From: Planktothrix sp. PCC 11201
GTDB lineage: Bacteria; Cyanobacteriota; Cyanobacteriia; Cyanobacteriales; Microcoleaceae
Assembly: GCF_900009135.1 (NCBI RefSeq)
Contig: NZ_LT797683.1
Location: 1-64,000, forward strand
Direction of reading: 5' to 3'
DNA length: 64,000 nt
Of this stretch, positions 45,472 through 54,250 are shown one piece after another. Each line of letters starts with the position of its first letter. Position 1 is the stretch's first letter. The notes under the pieces are model-generated. The model made no database searches. It was not told the origin of the DNA and saw only the letters and a program-made list of their open reading frames with translations. A program made the position numbers and the translations under genes.

Positions 45472-46029
45472 ATGGTAACACTCACAACTCAACTCACCCT
45501 AGACGAATTTCTTAGCCTTCCTGAAACCGACTTAAACTATGAATTGATTAATGGAGAAGCAATTTCTAAAATGGCTCCTAAACGTTTTCACTCCCGACTC
45601 ACAGGAAATCTATATACCCTGTTAACCCAATGGTGTCAAAACCGAGGAGAAGTGGGGATAGAATGGGCTGTTATTCTGAAAAAAAATAATCGAGATTGGG
45701 TTCCCATCCCTGACTTACTTTATATTTCCTATAGTCGTCTTCCCTTAGAACGATTTATTGATGAAGCTTGCCCCATTCCCCCGGAATTAGTGATAGAAAT
45801 TATCTCGCCGGATCAAACCTTTGGCCAAATGAGTGAAAAAGCGATTGATTATCTCAATGCGGGGGTATTGAGGGTTTGGGTTGTTGACCCTAAAGCTAAA
45901 ACTATTACTATTTTTTATCCCGATGCACCCCCTCAAACAAAACGAGATGAGGCAATTTTAACTGATAACCTATTAGAAGGATTGCAACTCACACCTCTGC
46001 AAGTTTTTCAACAAGCTGGGATTGTTTGA
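45472..46029 (+). CDS. Uma2-family PD-(D/E)xK nuclease-like protein
   Basis: The 185-residue protein belongs to the Uma2 (DUF820) family, very abundant in cyanobacteria, with a restriction-endonuclease-like fold. It shows ELINGEAI near residue 25, VPIPDLLYIS (candidate catalytic Asp) and PPELVIEIISPDQTFGQMSEKAIDYLNAGVLRVWVVDP (candidate Glu and Lys). The role of this family is not settled; nuclease activity is inferred from the fold. The frame opens at a TTG (45457), but the ATG at 45472 begins the conserved region and is preferred. It is convergent with the FHA-FAD gene. Confidence 0.88.
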   Translation: MVTLTTQLTLDEFLSLPETDLNYELINGEAISKMAPKRFHSRLTGNLYTLLTQWCQNRGEVGIEWAVILKKNNRDWVPIPDLLYISYSRLPLERFIDEACPIPPELVIEIISPDQTFGQMSEKAIDYLNAGVLRVWVVDPKAKTITIFYPDAPPQTKRDEAILTDNLLEGLQLTPLQVFQQAGIV

Positions 46030-46039
46030 AATTATTAAT

Positions 46040-48025
46040 TTAGTTTGGAGGTTGATTATTCACCCATTTGAACCATTGTAAAAGCGATCGCCATCCCTTT
46101 AATTTTCCCAAACCGGGCGCAGAAATAGAAGCCAAACTTTCCAGGGAAATTAACGCCGCATATTGCAACCCCAAAAAGCTATCAACGGCCGCATAGGGGC
46201 CACCCAGGGTAATTGCACCCGTGGCATACATCCGACCCCCTAAAGCATCATTTATTACCGTAGAACTCCGCATTTCCACCAGTTCAAAATCATTCGCCAC
46301 ACTCAACCGTCCCAAGGCATTCAAGGGCAAATTGTAATGAACTACCAAATCTTTTAATAAAGGATTGGTATTGACTTTTGCCTCTAACCCAGTCGCATCA
46401 ATAATAAAATCCGCTTCTAACTGAAGATGGGCATTTAACCCATGTTCTCGAATGGTAGTTAAGGTGCGACCTGTAGGGCTGGGTTCCACCTGTTCAACGG
46501 TTCCAAAAGTAATCCGATACCACCCTTGGCGCAGTCCTTGATTAATGATATTTCGCCAGTCTTTTCGATTAGCTGTGGTAGTTCCTCCCCACTGTTCCAG
46601 GAGTTGTAATCGTTCTTGAGGATTAGCAGTTTCTAATTGTCGGCGTAAATCACCGCCCCAACAGGCTTTAGGCCAGTTAAAGGGTTGAAATTCAAAATGA
46701 TTTTCAATGGTTCTTTTTGCTTGTTGAAATTGATTTCCTTGGGCTTTGGGCGATCGCATTAAATGTAAAATTTGGATCTGAGAATTTTTCGCCCTCGCTT
46801 CATAAAGACGCTGTAAAATTCGAGAAGCCACAATTCCCCGACCCCTGATAATTACTGTTCCCCCCGATTGTTCTAAATGATCATAAATATGTTGATGATC
46901 TTCATAGGCATTGACAACGGATTTAAAATCTTGGGTTTGTTCTCGATAAGTCTGTAAATCGGGGAGAAATTGAATCGCCGGATAACCCGTCGCTAAATGA
47001 ACATATCGGGCAATGATAAACCCATAATCTCGACGATTTTCTGTGGAACGGGAATAGGCAATTGCATAACGTCCATCGGTGGTTTTTCTAATATTTTTTA
47101 CCCGGCCATAGCGATAGATATTTGACCAGGCAATGCGATTAGTTTCTCGATCAATCGCATCAAAAACATAACCGGAACGGGGGGTATAGGTTTGGGCAAA
47201 CGTCGGTTCAGAAAACACTTGCCAGAGTAAATTTAAAGCGGTGGAAAATTTGCCTTTGCACCATTCTGCATAGGATTCTCGTAAAGCATAACTCGGCCAT
47301 CCCCAAAGATTATCAGGACAGGAATCCGAGTTAGAACGTAACCGTTCATGGGGAGGAATTTGGGAATTTAAACACAATCTCTGATAACGATTATAGGGTT
47401 TATCTTCCATTCCCAAGGCGATAATTTGATGGGATTTAACACCCGAAATTCTCAGGGAATCAACCCAAATAAAACTCCCTAATCCTGCCCCAATTGTTAG
47501 ATAATCGATTGGCTCAATGGGTAATCCTGTGGCTTGTAATTGGGTTAAAGAAACTTGAGCGAGATCGAGAAAGGATGGGGGTGGGAAACTCTCTTGATTT
47601 GATGAGGATATTGTCGAAGTAGAAATATTAGGAACAGGTAAATTTGTTTGAGAATTAAAGGAAATTTGTGATAATTTTTGATTGGGAATGGTAAAAGTAT
47701 TAGTAATAAAAGAAATTGTAATATTATATTGACCAATTTGTAAAGTATCTCCCTCCTGAATGCAACAACGAGTTTGCACAATTCCATTCACTAAAATTCC
47801 ATTGCGACTTCCGGTATCGGTGACCACCAAGTTTCCTTGTTCCCGGGTAATTAACCCATGAAAACGGGAGACTCTTTCTCCTGTTAAAACAATCCGAGAA
47901 ACCTTTTCTCCATTCACCGTAGAAGGCATTCGTTCAAAAACCCTTCCTAATGCAATGGGTAGGGTTAGAACCGGGGTTCGCCATTCTCCTGTTTCTAAAT
48001 TTTGCCAACTTAGTCGAATTTGCAT
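46040..48025 (-). CDS. FHA-domain protein fused to an FAD/NAD(P)-binding oxidoreductase-like module
   Basis: The 661-residue protein has an N-terminal FHA domain (about 22-105) with the phosphothreonine-binding residues in IALGR (27), VSRFHG (52-57) and TGSRNGILVNG (71-81). A Gln/Ser/Pro linker leads to a flavoprotein-like region: GAGLGSF near 179-185, a second Rossmann start VIIRGRGIVASRI near 395, and FIIDATGLEAKV near 575, which is typical of FAD/NAD(P)-binding monooxygenase-like folds. A phospho-signal-guided redox enzyme is inferred; substrate unknown. A second FHA gene lies 31 bp upstream on the same strand, so the pair is probably an operon. ATG at 48025 starts right at the FHA strand. 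Confidence 0.85.
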   Translation of the reverse strand: MQIRLSWQNLETGEWRTPVLTLPIALGRVFERMPSTVNGEKVSRIVLTGERVSRFHGLITREQGNLVVTDTGSRNGILVNGIVQTRCCIQEGDTLQIGQYNITISFITNTFTIPNQKLSQISFNSQTNLPVPNISTSTISSSNQESFPPPSFLDLAQVSLTQLQATGLPIEPIDYLTIGAGLGSFIWVDSLRISGVKSHQIIALGMEDKPYNRYQRLCLNSQIPPHERLRSNSDSCPDNLWGWPSYALRESYAEWCKGKFSTALNLLWQVFSEPTFAQTYTPRSGYVFDAIDRETNRIAWSNIYRYGRVKNIRKTTDGRYAIAYSRSTENRRDYGFIIARYVHLATGYPAIQFLPDLQTYREQTQDFKSVVNAYEDHQHIYDHLEQSGGTVIIRGRGIVASRILQRLYEARAKNSQIQILHLMRSPKAQGNQFQQAKRTIENHFEFQPFNWPKACWGGDLRRQLETANPQERLQLLEQWGGTTTANRKDWRNIINQGLRQGWYRITFGTVEQVEPSPTGRTLTTIREHGLNAHLQLEADFIIDATGLEAKVNTNPLLKDLVVHYNLPLNALGRLSVANDFELVEMRSSTVINDALGGRMYATGAITLGGPYAAVDSFLGLQYAALISLESLASISAPGLGKLKGWRSLLQWFKWVNNQPPN

Positions 48026-48056
48026 CCGTTTTTTAGTCTTGATTTTTGAGGTTTAT

Positions 48057-48572
48057 CTATTGGGTGGATAAAACCACACTAACTGCTGCTGCTAAGGACG
48101 TCCCACACCAAGGACAACCTACATTTAATTGTTCATAAGAGGAAACATGATCGCATTGAGGACACTGTAAACCATATTGTACAGGATTGAGATAAACAGG
48201 AGCTTTTGATGTTAGTTCATCGGGGGAAAATAATAGCGTTGGTGCAATTGAAAAATGTTCAAAATCAATAGAAATTACTTCTATTTGCTGCTGTCCTAAT
48301 TGTATATTATTCCCGGAATTTAAAATAACCTCACCCGTTATTAACTTTTGATTATTGATCATCGGTGGGTTAGTTTCTCGTAAATTTTTCAGATAGAAGT
48401 TATGATTAGCTGGATGAAAAAAAATTTCAATATGTAATCCCGATACCGTTGGATGGGATAATACAATATCGCAGCGTGTGGGATCTCGTCCAACCCGATA
48501 GGTTTTTTGATCATTCAGGGTTTGGGTGCGGGACTGACCTGCTTCTGTCCACTTTAGCGTCAGTTCATTCAT
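48057..48572 (-). CDS. FHA-domain protein with C-terminal zinc ribbon
   Basis: The 171-residue protein has an FHA domain (about 20-110): YRVGRDPTRCDIVL, the VSGLHIE segment and LRETNPPMINN. The C-terminal 40 residues have a CPQC...GCPWC pair of CxxC motifs that should bind zinc. It probably recognises a phosphothreonine target and passes this to a partner. Being the promoter-proximal gene of the two-FHA set, it is likely to work with the FHA-flavoprotein, and a Ser/Thr kinase must supply the phosphate; the closest kinase gene in the window is far away at 2981. Confidence 0.87.
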   Translation of the reverse strand: MNELTLKWTEAGQSRTQTLNDQKTYRVGRDPTRCDIVLSHPTVSGLHIEIFFHPANHNFYLKNLRETNPPMINNQKLITGEVILNSGNNIQLGQQQIEVISIDFEHFSIAPTLLFSPDELTSKAPVYLNPVQYGLQCPQCDHVSSYEQLNVGCPWCGTSLAAAVSVVLSTQ

Positions 48573-48716
48573 GAGTATTAATATTCAAACACTGAAGGTT
48601 TTTATTTCAGTTGACCAAATGCTATTTTAGGTTATCCTTAACTTTCAATTCTATCCTAATTTTCCGATAAAATTGCCTTTGTGGAGCAAAAATGATCACT
48701 TTTAGATCTTAATGGT

Positions 48717-49205
48717 TTAGGATGAAAGATGCGATCGCCGTTCACACTCTATCAAAATAGGGTTGTGAAGATATGATTTTAAGGCTGTTTCCAGGGTAGA
48801 CCAACTTAAAGCTGCACATTTCATCCGTATAGGAAACTGAACAATAGTTGTAAAAACATTGAGTTTTTCAAAAGGTTGATTAAATTGATAATTTCCTTGA
48901 ATTAAATTCAAAAAATCTTGAATAATTAACAAAGATTCTGTTATTGTTTTTCCCCTTAATACTTCTGCCATTAAATCAGCAGATGCCATGGAAACGGCAC
49001 AACCTCGCCCTTCAAATTTAATATCTTTAATAAGATCACCTGTAGAGTCTAATTCAATCGTTAATTGCACAATATCTCCGCAGTAAGGGTTATTTTGTTC
49101 CTGGGATAAATGAATCGGGTTTGTTTTCCCTCGATGGCGAGGTTTTTGGGCGTGTTCTAAAATAACTTGCTGAGAAATATGGCGTTGGGAAGGAGGAAAA
49201 TTCAT
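48717..49205 (-). CDS. SufU-like iron-sulfur cluster assembly / sulfur-transfer protein
   Basis: The 162-residue protein has the SufU/IscU fold with conserved ligands: Cys42 and Asp44 in NPYCGD, Cys69 in GRGCAVSMASADLM and Cys130 in MKCAALSWSTLETAL. In SufU these residues bind zinc or accept sulfur from SufS. It overlaps the MocA-like gene by four bases and ends a minus-strand locus of molybdenum hydroxylase genes. I infer it serves the 2Fe-2S and 4Fe-4S sites or cofactor sulfuration of that enzyme. A general SUF role is also possible. Confidence 0.85.
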   Translation of the reverse strand: MNFPPSQRHISQQVILEHAQKPRHRGKTNPIHLSQEQNNPYCGDIVQLTIELDSTGDLIKDIKFEGRGCAVSMASADLMAEVLRGKTITESLLIIQDFLNLIQGNYQFNQPFEKLNVFTTIVQFPIRMKCAALSWSTLETALKSYLHNPILIECERRSHLSS

Positions 49206-49804
49206 AGTCTAATCTGTAATAACTGTTCATAGTCCTGGGGGGTATCAATATCCAGAATCCCTAACGGAAAAGGCACAATACATCGATGATTAGGATAACT
49301 TTTAATTAAAGATTTTGCGCCTTGGGTTGTATCCAAATTAATTAATTCTCCAAATAAATTTTGAGAAAATAAAGCCGGAACTCCCAATATATTATTATAC
49401 TCAGATACAACCATAGAATTTTGAGTCTGTTCATAGGTTTCTACCAGTTTATCAATAATTTCAGCAGAAATAAAGGGTTGATCACAAAGGGTAATTACCA
49501 CCCCTAGACTATCGGGTTGAATTGCTTTTAATTGTTCAATTCCTGTTTGAATAGAACGACCCATCCCCTGTTTCCAATTAAGATTTTTAACAATAATGAT
49601 GGGAAAGGAATTAATTTCTAATTCTATCTGTTCAGCTTGCGATCCTAAAACCACAATAATCGGATGACACTGGGAATTTAACGCCTGTTCAACGGTATGG
49701 GTTAAAAGCGTTTTTCCTCTAAATAATAATAGCTGTTTGGGTTGACCTAAGCGAGTTGACCCCCCGGCGGCTAAAATAATTAAACCCATTTTTGATCCCG
49801 TCAT
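49202..49804 (-). CDS. MocA/MobA-like molybdopterin nucleotidyltransferase
   Basis: The 200-residue protein is an NTP transferase with the signature ILAAGGSTRLGQPKQLLLFRGKTLL (residues 10-34; binding loop LAAGGSTRLGQPK) and TLCDQPFISAEII. In the family, MocA adds CMP to molybdopterin to make the dinucleotide cofactor used by xanthine-dehydrogenase-type enzymes. The location within the molybdenum hydroxylase locus, between XdhC and the SufU-like gene, supports a MocA role over MobA (which adds GMP). It overlaps the SufU-like gene by four bases. Confidence 0.9.
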   Translation of the reverse strand: MTGSKMGLIILAAGGSTRLGQPKQLLLFRGKTLLTHTVEQALNSQCHPIIVVLGSQAEQIELEINSFPIIIVKNLNWKQGMGRSIQTGIEQLKAIQPDSLGVVITLCDQPFISAEIIDKLVETYEQTQNSMVVSEYNNILGVPALFSQNLFGELINLDTTQGAKSLIKSYPNHRCIVPFPLGILDIDTPQDYEQLLQIRL

Positions 49805-49865
49805 ATAGCGCTACCAATTAAGGTTAAGACAATAATAAACCTTGTAACCTAGTTATATAGCGCTA

Positions 49866-49992
49866 TATAGCAATCCGTGCCGAGGTTGTAACGTTTTATC
49901 GTAGGGGTTGGGTCTCCCAACCCAGGCGCAAAGAGGGTTGGGAGACCCAACCCCTACGGGTTTTTATCACAAATCCTACACGGATTGCTATA
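49866..49992. repeat. MITE-like nested palindrome
   Basis: Perfect 14-bp outer inverted repeats TATAGCAATCCGTG (49866-49879) and CACGGATTGCTATA (49979-49992) enclose an inner 23-bp perfect inverted repeat starting GTAGGGGTTGGG (49901-49923 with 49935-49957) around an 11-base loop. A further palindrome TATATAGCGCTATATA lies at the left edge. It sits between the MocA-like and XdhC genes, has no open frame and splits the molybdenum locus. The right end stops four bases from the XdhC stop codon region. Confidence 0.75.
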
Positions 49993-51118
49993 GTTGATGA
50001 ATTGACCCGACCCGATATTTTAATGATCCACCTAAACGATGGGATAATACGGCGCGAATTTCTGCTAGAATAGAAAGGGCAATTTCTGATGGGGTTTCTG
50101 CCCCAATATCTAATCCAATGGGACTATAGAAATGATCAAGCAGTGCAGAATTTAAGTCTAATTCCGTTTGAAGTTCCTGTAGAATTTGTTCGGTGCGTTG
50201 TCGGGAACCCAATAATCCAATATAGAGTAAAGACGAGGGGAGAAGAAATTTTAATAAAGTGCGATCGCATAGATAATTATGAGTCATGATCACCGCCACT
50301 GTATAATCATCAAAATCAGCTAAAATTCGACTTAAATTATACTCAATTTCTTCAGGATGAGCAATAATAATTTGATCGGCTAAGGGAAAACGGCCGGAGG
50401 TGGCTGCATCAAGTCGATGATCAATAAGGGTCACCATCCAACCCAGTTCTTTTGCTAAATTCACTAAGGGAATGGCATCTTCACCCCCTCCAAATACGAT
50501 TAAAGAAATAGCCGGCTTAATAATATCAATGAAAACTGGAACTTCAGTCTGATTCCAGAGATAGGTTTTCACCTGAGATTGTTGATAATTGAGAGCAGTT
50601 TTAGTATCTTGAATGATGGCTTCAGATAATTGAAAATCTTCAATAGAGTTAATCATCACTCCGGTTTCATTAACCAATACCTTAAAATCTATTAGAGAAT
50701 TTTCTTGGATTTGAAATAGAGTGGCGATCGCTCCTAATTTTCGAGCATTTAAACACCCATCAATAAACTGAATTTGTTGTCTATATGTATGCTTTTCTAA
50801 AGGTTCAATTAAAACCTTGATCACCCCATTACACCCCAATCCTAAACCCAAAATAATATCCTCTGGGGCAGTTGTATCATAAATAATTAATTGCGGTTGA
50901 CCCGTTTCGATGACTTGTTTTGCCCATTCACAGACATCATTCTCTAAGCAGCCTCCACTAATAGAACCGACTCGTTTTCCATCTGCAAAAATTAACAATT
51001 TTGCCCCAATTTGACGATAGGCTGAACCCTGAACTTCCACAACCGTTGCTAAGGCTGTTTTTTGATGATGATTTTCAGCTTCATCAAAAGCTTTAATAAT
51101 AGCTTTAAGTTCATTCAT
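49988..51118 (-). CDS. XdhC/CoxI-family molybdenum cofactor chaperone
   Basis: The 376-residue protein matches the XdhC family: an N-terminal CoxI region (VVEVQGSAYRQIGAKLLIFADGKRVGSISGGCLENDV) and a C-terminal Rossmann-like domain with VFGGGEDAIPLVNLAKELGWMVTLIDHR and IGLLGSRQRTEQI. Such proteins bind and sulfurate the molybdenum cofactor and insert it into xanthine-dehydrogenase-family enzymes. It follows the catalytic-subunit gene by 30 bp and must be part of the same operon. ATG at 51118 starts in front of the conserved block. Confidence 0.94.
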   Translation of the reverse strand: MNELKAIIKAFDEAENHHQKTALATVVEVQGSAYRQIGAKLLIFADGKRVGSISGGCLENDVCEWAKQVIETGQPQLIIYDTTAPEDIILGLGLGCNGVIKVLIEPLEKHTYRQQIQFIDGCLNARKLGAIATLFQIQENSLIDFKVLVNETGVMINSIEDFQLSEAIIQDTKTALNYQQSQVKTYLWNQTEVPVFIDIIKPAISLIVFGGGEDAIPLVNLAKELGWMVTLIDHRLDAATSGRFPLADQIIIAHPEEIEYNLSRILADFDDYTVAVIMTHNYLCDRTLLKFLLPSSLLYIGLLGSRQRTEQILQELQTELDLNSALLDHFYSPIGLDIGAETPSEIALSILAEIRAVLSHRLGGSLKYRVGSIHQL

Positions 51119-51148
51119 GACAGGGGTTTTGGGTTGGAGAAGAACCGT

Positions 51149-53257
51149 TCACATACCTAACAACTGATCGGGAGTCATGGGTAAATCCCGCAGTCGCTTA
51201 CCTGTGGCATGATAAATCCCATTGGCGATCGCCGCGGCTACCCCCGTAATCCCAATTTCACCACACCCTCTAGCCCCCACGGGGTTAAAATTCCGATCCG
51301 GTTCACCCACGAAGGACACCTGAATGCGGGGAATATCTGCATGGACAGGAATGTGATAGGTAGCCAAATCATAAACAATTGGTAATCCCAGATGGGGGTC
51401 AAGCTGACATTCCTCCATCAAAGCATCCCCAATGCCCATAATCACAGCCCCTCGAATTTGACTGGCGGCGGCCTTGGCATTGATCACCCGACCAATATCC
51501 ATCACCGACACCCAGCGTTTTACCTGAACTCGACCCAAGGGTTCATCCACTTCTACCTCACAAAAATGAGCCCCCCAGGATTGAAACGCCCATTCCCGGC
51601 TTTCCGTCCCCGGTTGAGATGATCCCGTCGCCTCTAAAAATGGTTGTCCTGATTCCTGTAACGCCTGTAATGCCTCGGTTGTGGTATTGGCATTCACCTG
51701 TTTAAGCAGTTCTTCACAGACATTCACAACAGCCGGGGCCAAGGTTGCGGTCATCATTGATCCGCCTGCTAGACCACCATTGGGTAACCGAGAATCCCCA
51801 ATTTCCACCCGGATGTTCTCAACGGGCAAATTCAGGGTTTCCGCCGCACTAATGGCAATCACCGTATAAGCACCCGTCCCCACATCATTTGCAGAGGTCA
51901 GCACCTGGACTGTACTATCGGGGAATAAACGCACCGTTGCCGAGGCCATGAAACGCAGACCCGGAAAGGTCGCCGCCGCCATTCCCCAACCGACAAATTT
52001 TCCGTCCCGGGTGAGACTGCGGGGCTGTTGGGGGCGATCTTTCCAGCCAAATTGTTCGGCCCCTACCTGCAAACAGTCGGCAAAATGTTTAGCGGAAAAG
52101 GGGAGTTGGCTGCGTTGATGTACGGGGGTAGCATTTTTTAACCGTAATTCTACGGGATCAATTCCTAACGTCCAGGCGAGTTCGTCCATTGCCGATTCTA
52201 AGGCAAACATTCCCGGTGTTTCCCCTGGCCCTCGCATATAGGTAGGCATCCCCACATTTAAAATAGCAATTTCTTGTTTAAGGGATAAATTGGGCGTGGC
52301 ATACATCACCGGAGTCACCGCAATACAATTTTCGGCAAACGTGGGATTGACGGGGGAAGTCTGGGATTTGGCATGATGTTCAATGGCTAGAAGTTGACCG
52401 TCCGCAGTTGCCCCGATTTTAAGGTGTTGTTCCGTTGCTGAACGGTTTCCCACAATCATCGTCATCTGTTGACGGGGGAGCACTAATTTCAGGGGGCGTT
52501 GGATTTCCCGGGCAACGGCTGTACAGAGAATTCCATGGGGCCAAGGAAAGGCTTTCGCACCAAAAGCCCCACCAATATAGGGAGTCACGACCCGCACCTG
52601 TTCAGGGGGAATGCCAAACAGGGTAGCGTAGGTTTGTTGATGCAGCGCCACCCATTGGCTTGGTTCATAAACGGTTAAGTTGTTATCCTGCCAATGGGCG
52701 ATAATGGCGTGGGGTTCCATCATGGCGTGGAGTTCCATGGCCGTTGTGTAGGTGGCACTGATCTGACATTCGGCGGTTTCTAGGGATTTAGCGGTATCCC
52801 CCTGTTCTAAACCCGGTGTTCTGGGGGCGGTGATAAATAAGGCACTTTTGGGATTAATCAAAGGAGTGTCGGTTTCGTATTCCACCTGAACTAACGTAGC
52901 CGCATGACGGGCGCGTTCTGGAGTATCGGCCACCACTAACCCAATAATTTGTCCAGGGTAGTGAATTTCCTGATCGGCCAGGGGCAGCCGGGATTCATAG
53001 ATTTGGGAAGTTGCCCAATCATTGGCGACGGGGGAGAGTGGAGGTATATTCTCAGCCGTGGCAATATGCAGCACCCCTGGACTGGCTTGAGCCTCCTGGA
53101 GATGGAGGGTTTTAATCCGACCTTTGGCAACCGTGGCGGTGATTAAAGCCCCATAAACCAGTCCCGAAATTTGATGTTCTGCTGCATAGGTGGCACTTCC
53201 AGTAACTTTCGCCCGTCCCTCCTGGCGGTTAACGGATTTTCCCATCACATTGCTCAT
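51149..53257 (-). CDS. Molybdopterin-binding subunit, xanthine dehydrogenase family
   Basis: The 702-residue subunit holds the molybdenum active site of an aldehyde or xanthine oxidoreductase. It shows the conserved opening GRAKVTGSATYAAEHQISGLVYGALI, the GGAFGAKAFPWPHG cofactor-binding loop, YMRGPGETPG and the C-terminal GARGCGEIGITG with the catalytic base Glu. Length near 700 fits the short-form subunit of the PaoC/YagR branch rather than the 750-800 of xanthine dehydrogenases. It overlaps the FAD subunit gene by four bases. The substrate is uncertain; aromatic or aliphatic aldehydes are the best guess from the branch. Confidence 0.93.
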   Translation of the reverse strand: MSNVMGKSVNRQEGRAKVTGSATYAAEHQISGLVYGALITATVAKGRIKTLHLQEAQASPGVLHIATAENIPPLSPVANDWATSQIYESRLPLADQEIHYPGQIIGLVVADTPERARHAATLVQVEYETDTPLINPKSALFITAPRTPGLEQGDTAKSLETAECQISATYTTAMELHAMMEPHAIIAHWQDNNLTVYEPSQWVALHQQTYATLFGIPPEQVRVVTPYIGGAFGAKAFPWPHGILCTAVAREIQRPLKLVLPRQQMTMIVGNRSATEQHLKIGATADGQLLAIEHHAKSQTSPVNPTFAENCIAVTPVMYATPNLSLKQEIAILNVGMPTYMRGPGETPGMFALESAMDELAWTLGIDPVELRLKNATPVHQRSQLPFSAKHFADCLQVGAEQFGWKDRPQQPRSLTRDGKFVGWGMAAATFPGLRFMASATVRLFPDSTVQVLTSANDVGTGAYTVIAISAAETLNLPVENIRVEIGDSRLPNGGLAGGSMMTATLAPAVVNVCEELLKQVNANTTTEALQALQESGQPFLEATGSSQPGTESREWAFQSWGAHFCEVEVDEPLGRVQVKRWVSVMDIGRVINAKAAASQIRGAVIMGIGDALMEECQLDPHLGLPIVYDLATYHIPVHADIPRIQVSFVGEPDRNFNPVGARGCGEIGITGVAAAIANGIYHATGKRLRDLPMTPDQLLGM

Positions 53258-54249
53258 TCCTGTCCTCCTGTTTGAACCGAGGCCATAAGCGCGCGTTCGA
53301 TCGCCCGTTTTGCCATTTCTATTTTAAAACCGTTATGTTCTAGGGGTTTAGCCTCTTGTAGAGCTAATTCTGATGCTTGTTTAAATGAATCGACTGTTGC
53401 GGGTTTGTTCCGTAAAAACTGTTCTGCGGCTACAGCCCGCCAAGGTTTATGGGCTACACCCCCCAAGGCAATCCGAACCGCCTGAATCTGATGATCCCGG
53501 ACTTCCATGGCCGTCGCCACGGAGACTAAGGCAAAACTGTAGGAGGTGCGATCGCGCAATTTGAGATAAACACCGGATTTAGCAAAGACTAGGGGAGGTA
53601 AAATCACCGATGTAATTAGTTCACCCGGTTGTAAATTGGTATCTTGTTCGGGGGTATTTCCAGGTAAACGGTGAAATTCCGTTATCGGAATTTCTCGTTT
53701 TCCTGATAATCCTTGGGCTTCTACAACAGCATCTAAAGCAGCTAACGCCACACAAAAATCCGAGGGATGCACCGCCACACAGTGATCACTCGCCCCGAAT
53801 ATGGCGTGGAGACGGTTAATTCCGGTGCTCGCAGAACAACCACTTCCGGGGTGTCGTTTATTACAGGGAAAAGCCGGATCGGAGAAATAGGGACAGCGTG
53901 TGCGTTGTAGGAGATTTCCCCCAACGGTCGCTACGTTACGAATTTGTTGGGATGCACCGGATAAAATGGCACGGGAAAGCAGGGGATAGTCCCGACGAAT
54001 GATCGGATGATCAGCAACGGCTGTATTACTCGCTAAAGCACCAATGCGTAATCCCCCCTGGGAGAGAGATTCGATCTGCTGCATCTGGAGGCGAGAAATA
54101 TCAATGAGGTGGGAGGAGGGTTCGAGATATCCTTTTAACCGATCAATTAAATTTGTTCCCCCGGCAATTACCGTTGCTTGGGGGTGATCTTGGATTCCCT
54201 GTACCGCATCCTCTAGGGATGTTGCGCGAATATAAGTGAAATTTCTCAT
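53254..54249 (-). CDS. FAD-binding subunit with candidate 4Fe-4S site, xanthine dehydrogenase family
   Basis: The 331-residue subunit passes electrons from the molybdenum site to FAD. It has the FAD-binding motif VIAGGTNLIDRLKG (27-40), IGALASNTAVADH and IRNVATVGGNL. An insertion contains Cys119 and Cys129 (TRCPYFSDPAFPCNKR), Cys138 (GSGCSA) and Cys157 (SDHCVAV). Such an added cysteine segment is known from PaoB/YagS-type subunits, where it binds a 4Fe-4S cluster, so a PaoABC-like enzyme is likely. It overlaps the catalytic gene by four bases and follows the 2Fe-2S gene directly. Confidence 0.92.
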   Translation of the reverse strand: MRNFTYIRATSLEDAVQGIQDHPQATVIAGGTNLIDRLKGYLEPSSHLIDISRLQMQQIESLSQGGLRIGALASNTAVADHPIIRRDYPLLSRAILSGASQQIRNVATVGGNLLQRTRCPYFSDPAFPCNKRHPGSGCSASTGINRLHAIFGASDHCVAVHPSDFCVALAALDAVVEAQGLSGKREIPITEFHRLPGNTPEQDTNLQPGELITSVILPPLVFAKSGVYLKLRDRTSYSFALVSVATAMEVRDHQIQAVRIALGGVAHKPWRAVAAEQFLRNKPATVDSFKQASELALQEAKPLEHNGFKIEMAKRAIERALMASVQTGGQE

Positions 54250-54250
54250 A

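Noticed and set aside
45289-45492. 67-residue minus-strand frame upstream of the Uma2 gene
   Set aside because: No domain, overlaps the Uma2 start, no ribosome-binding site; probably chance.
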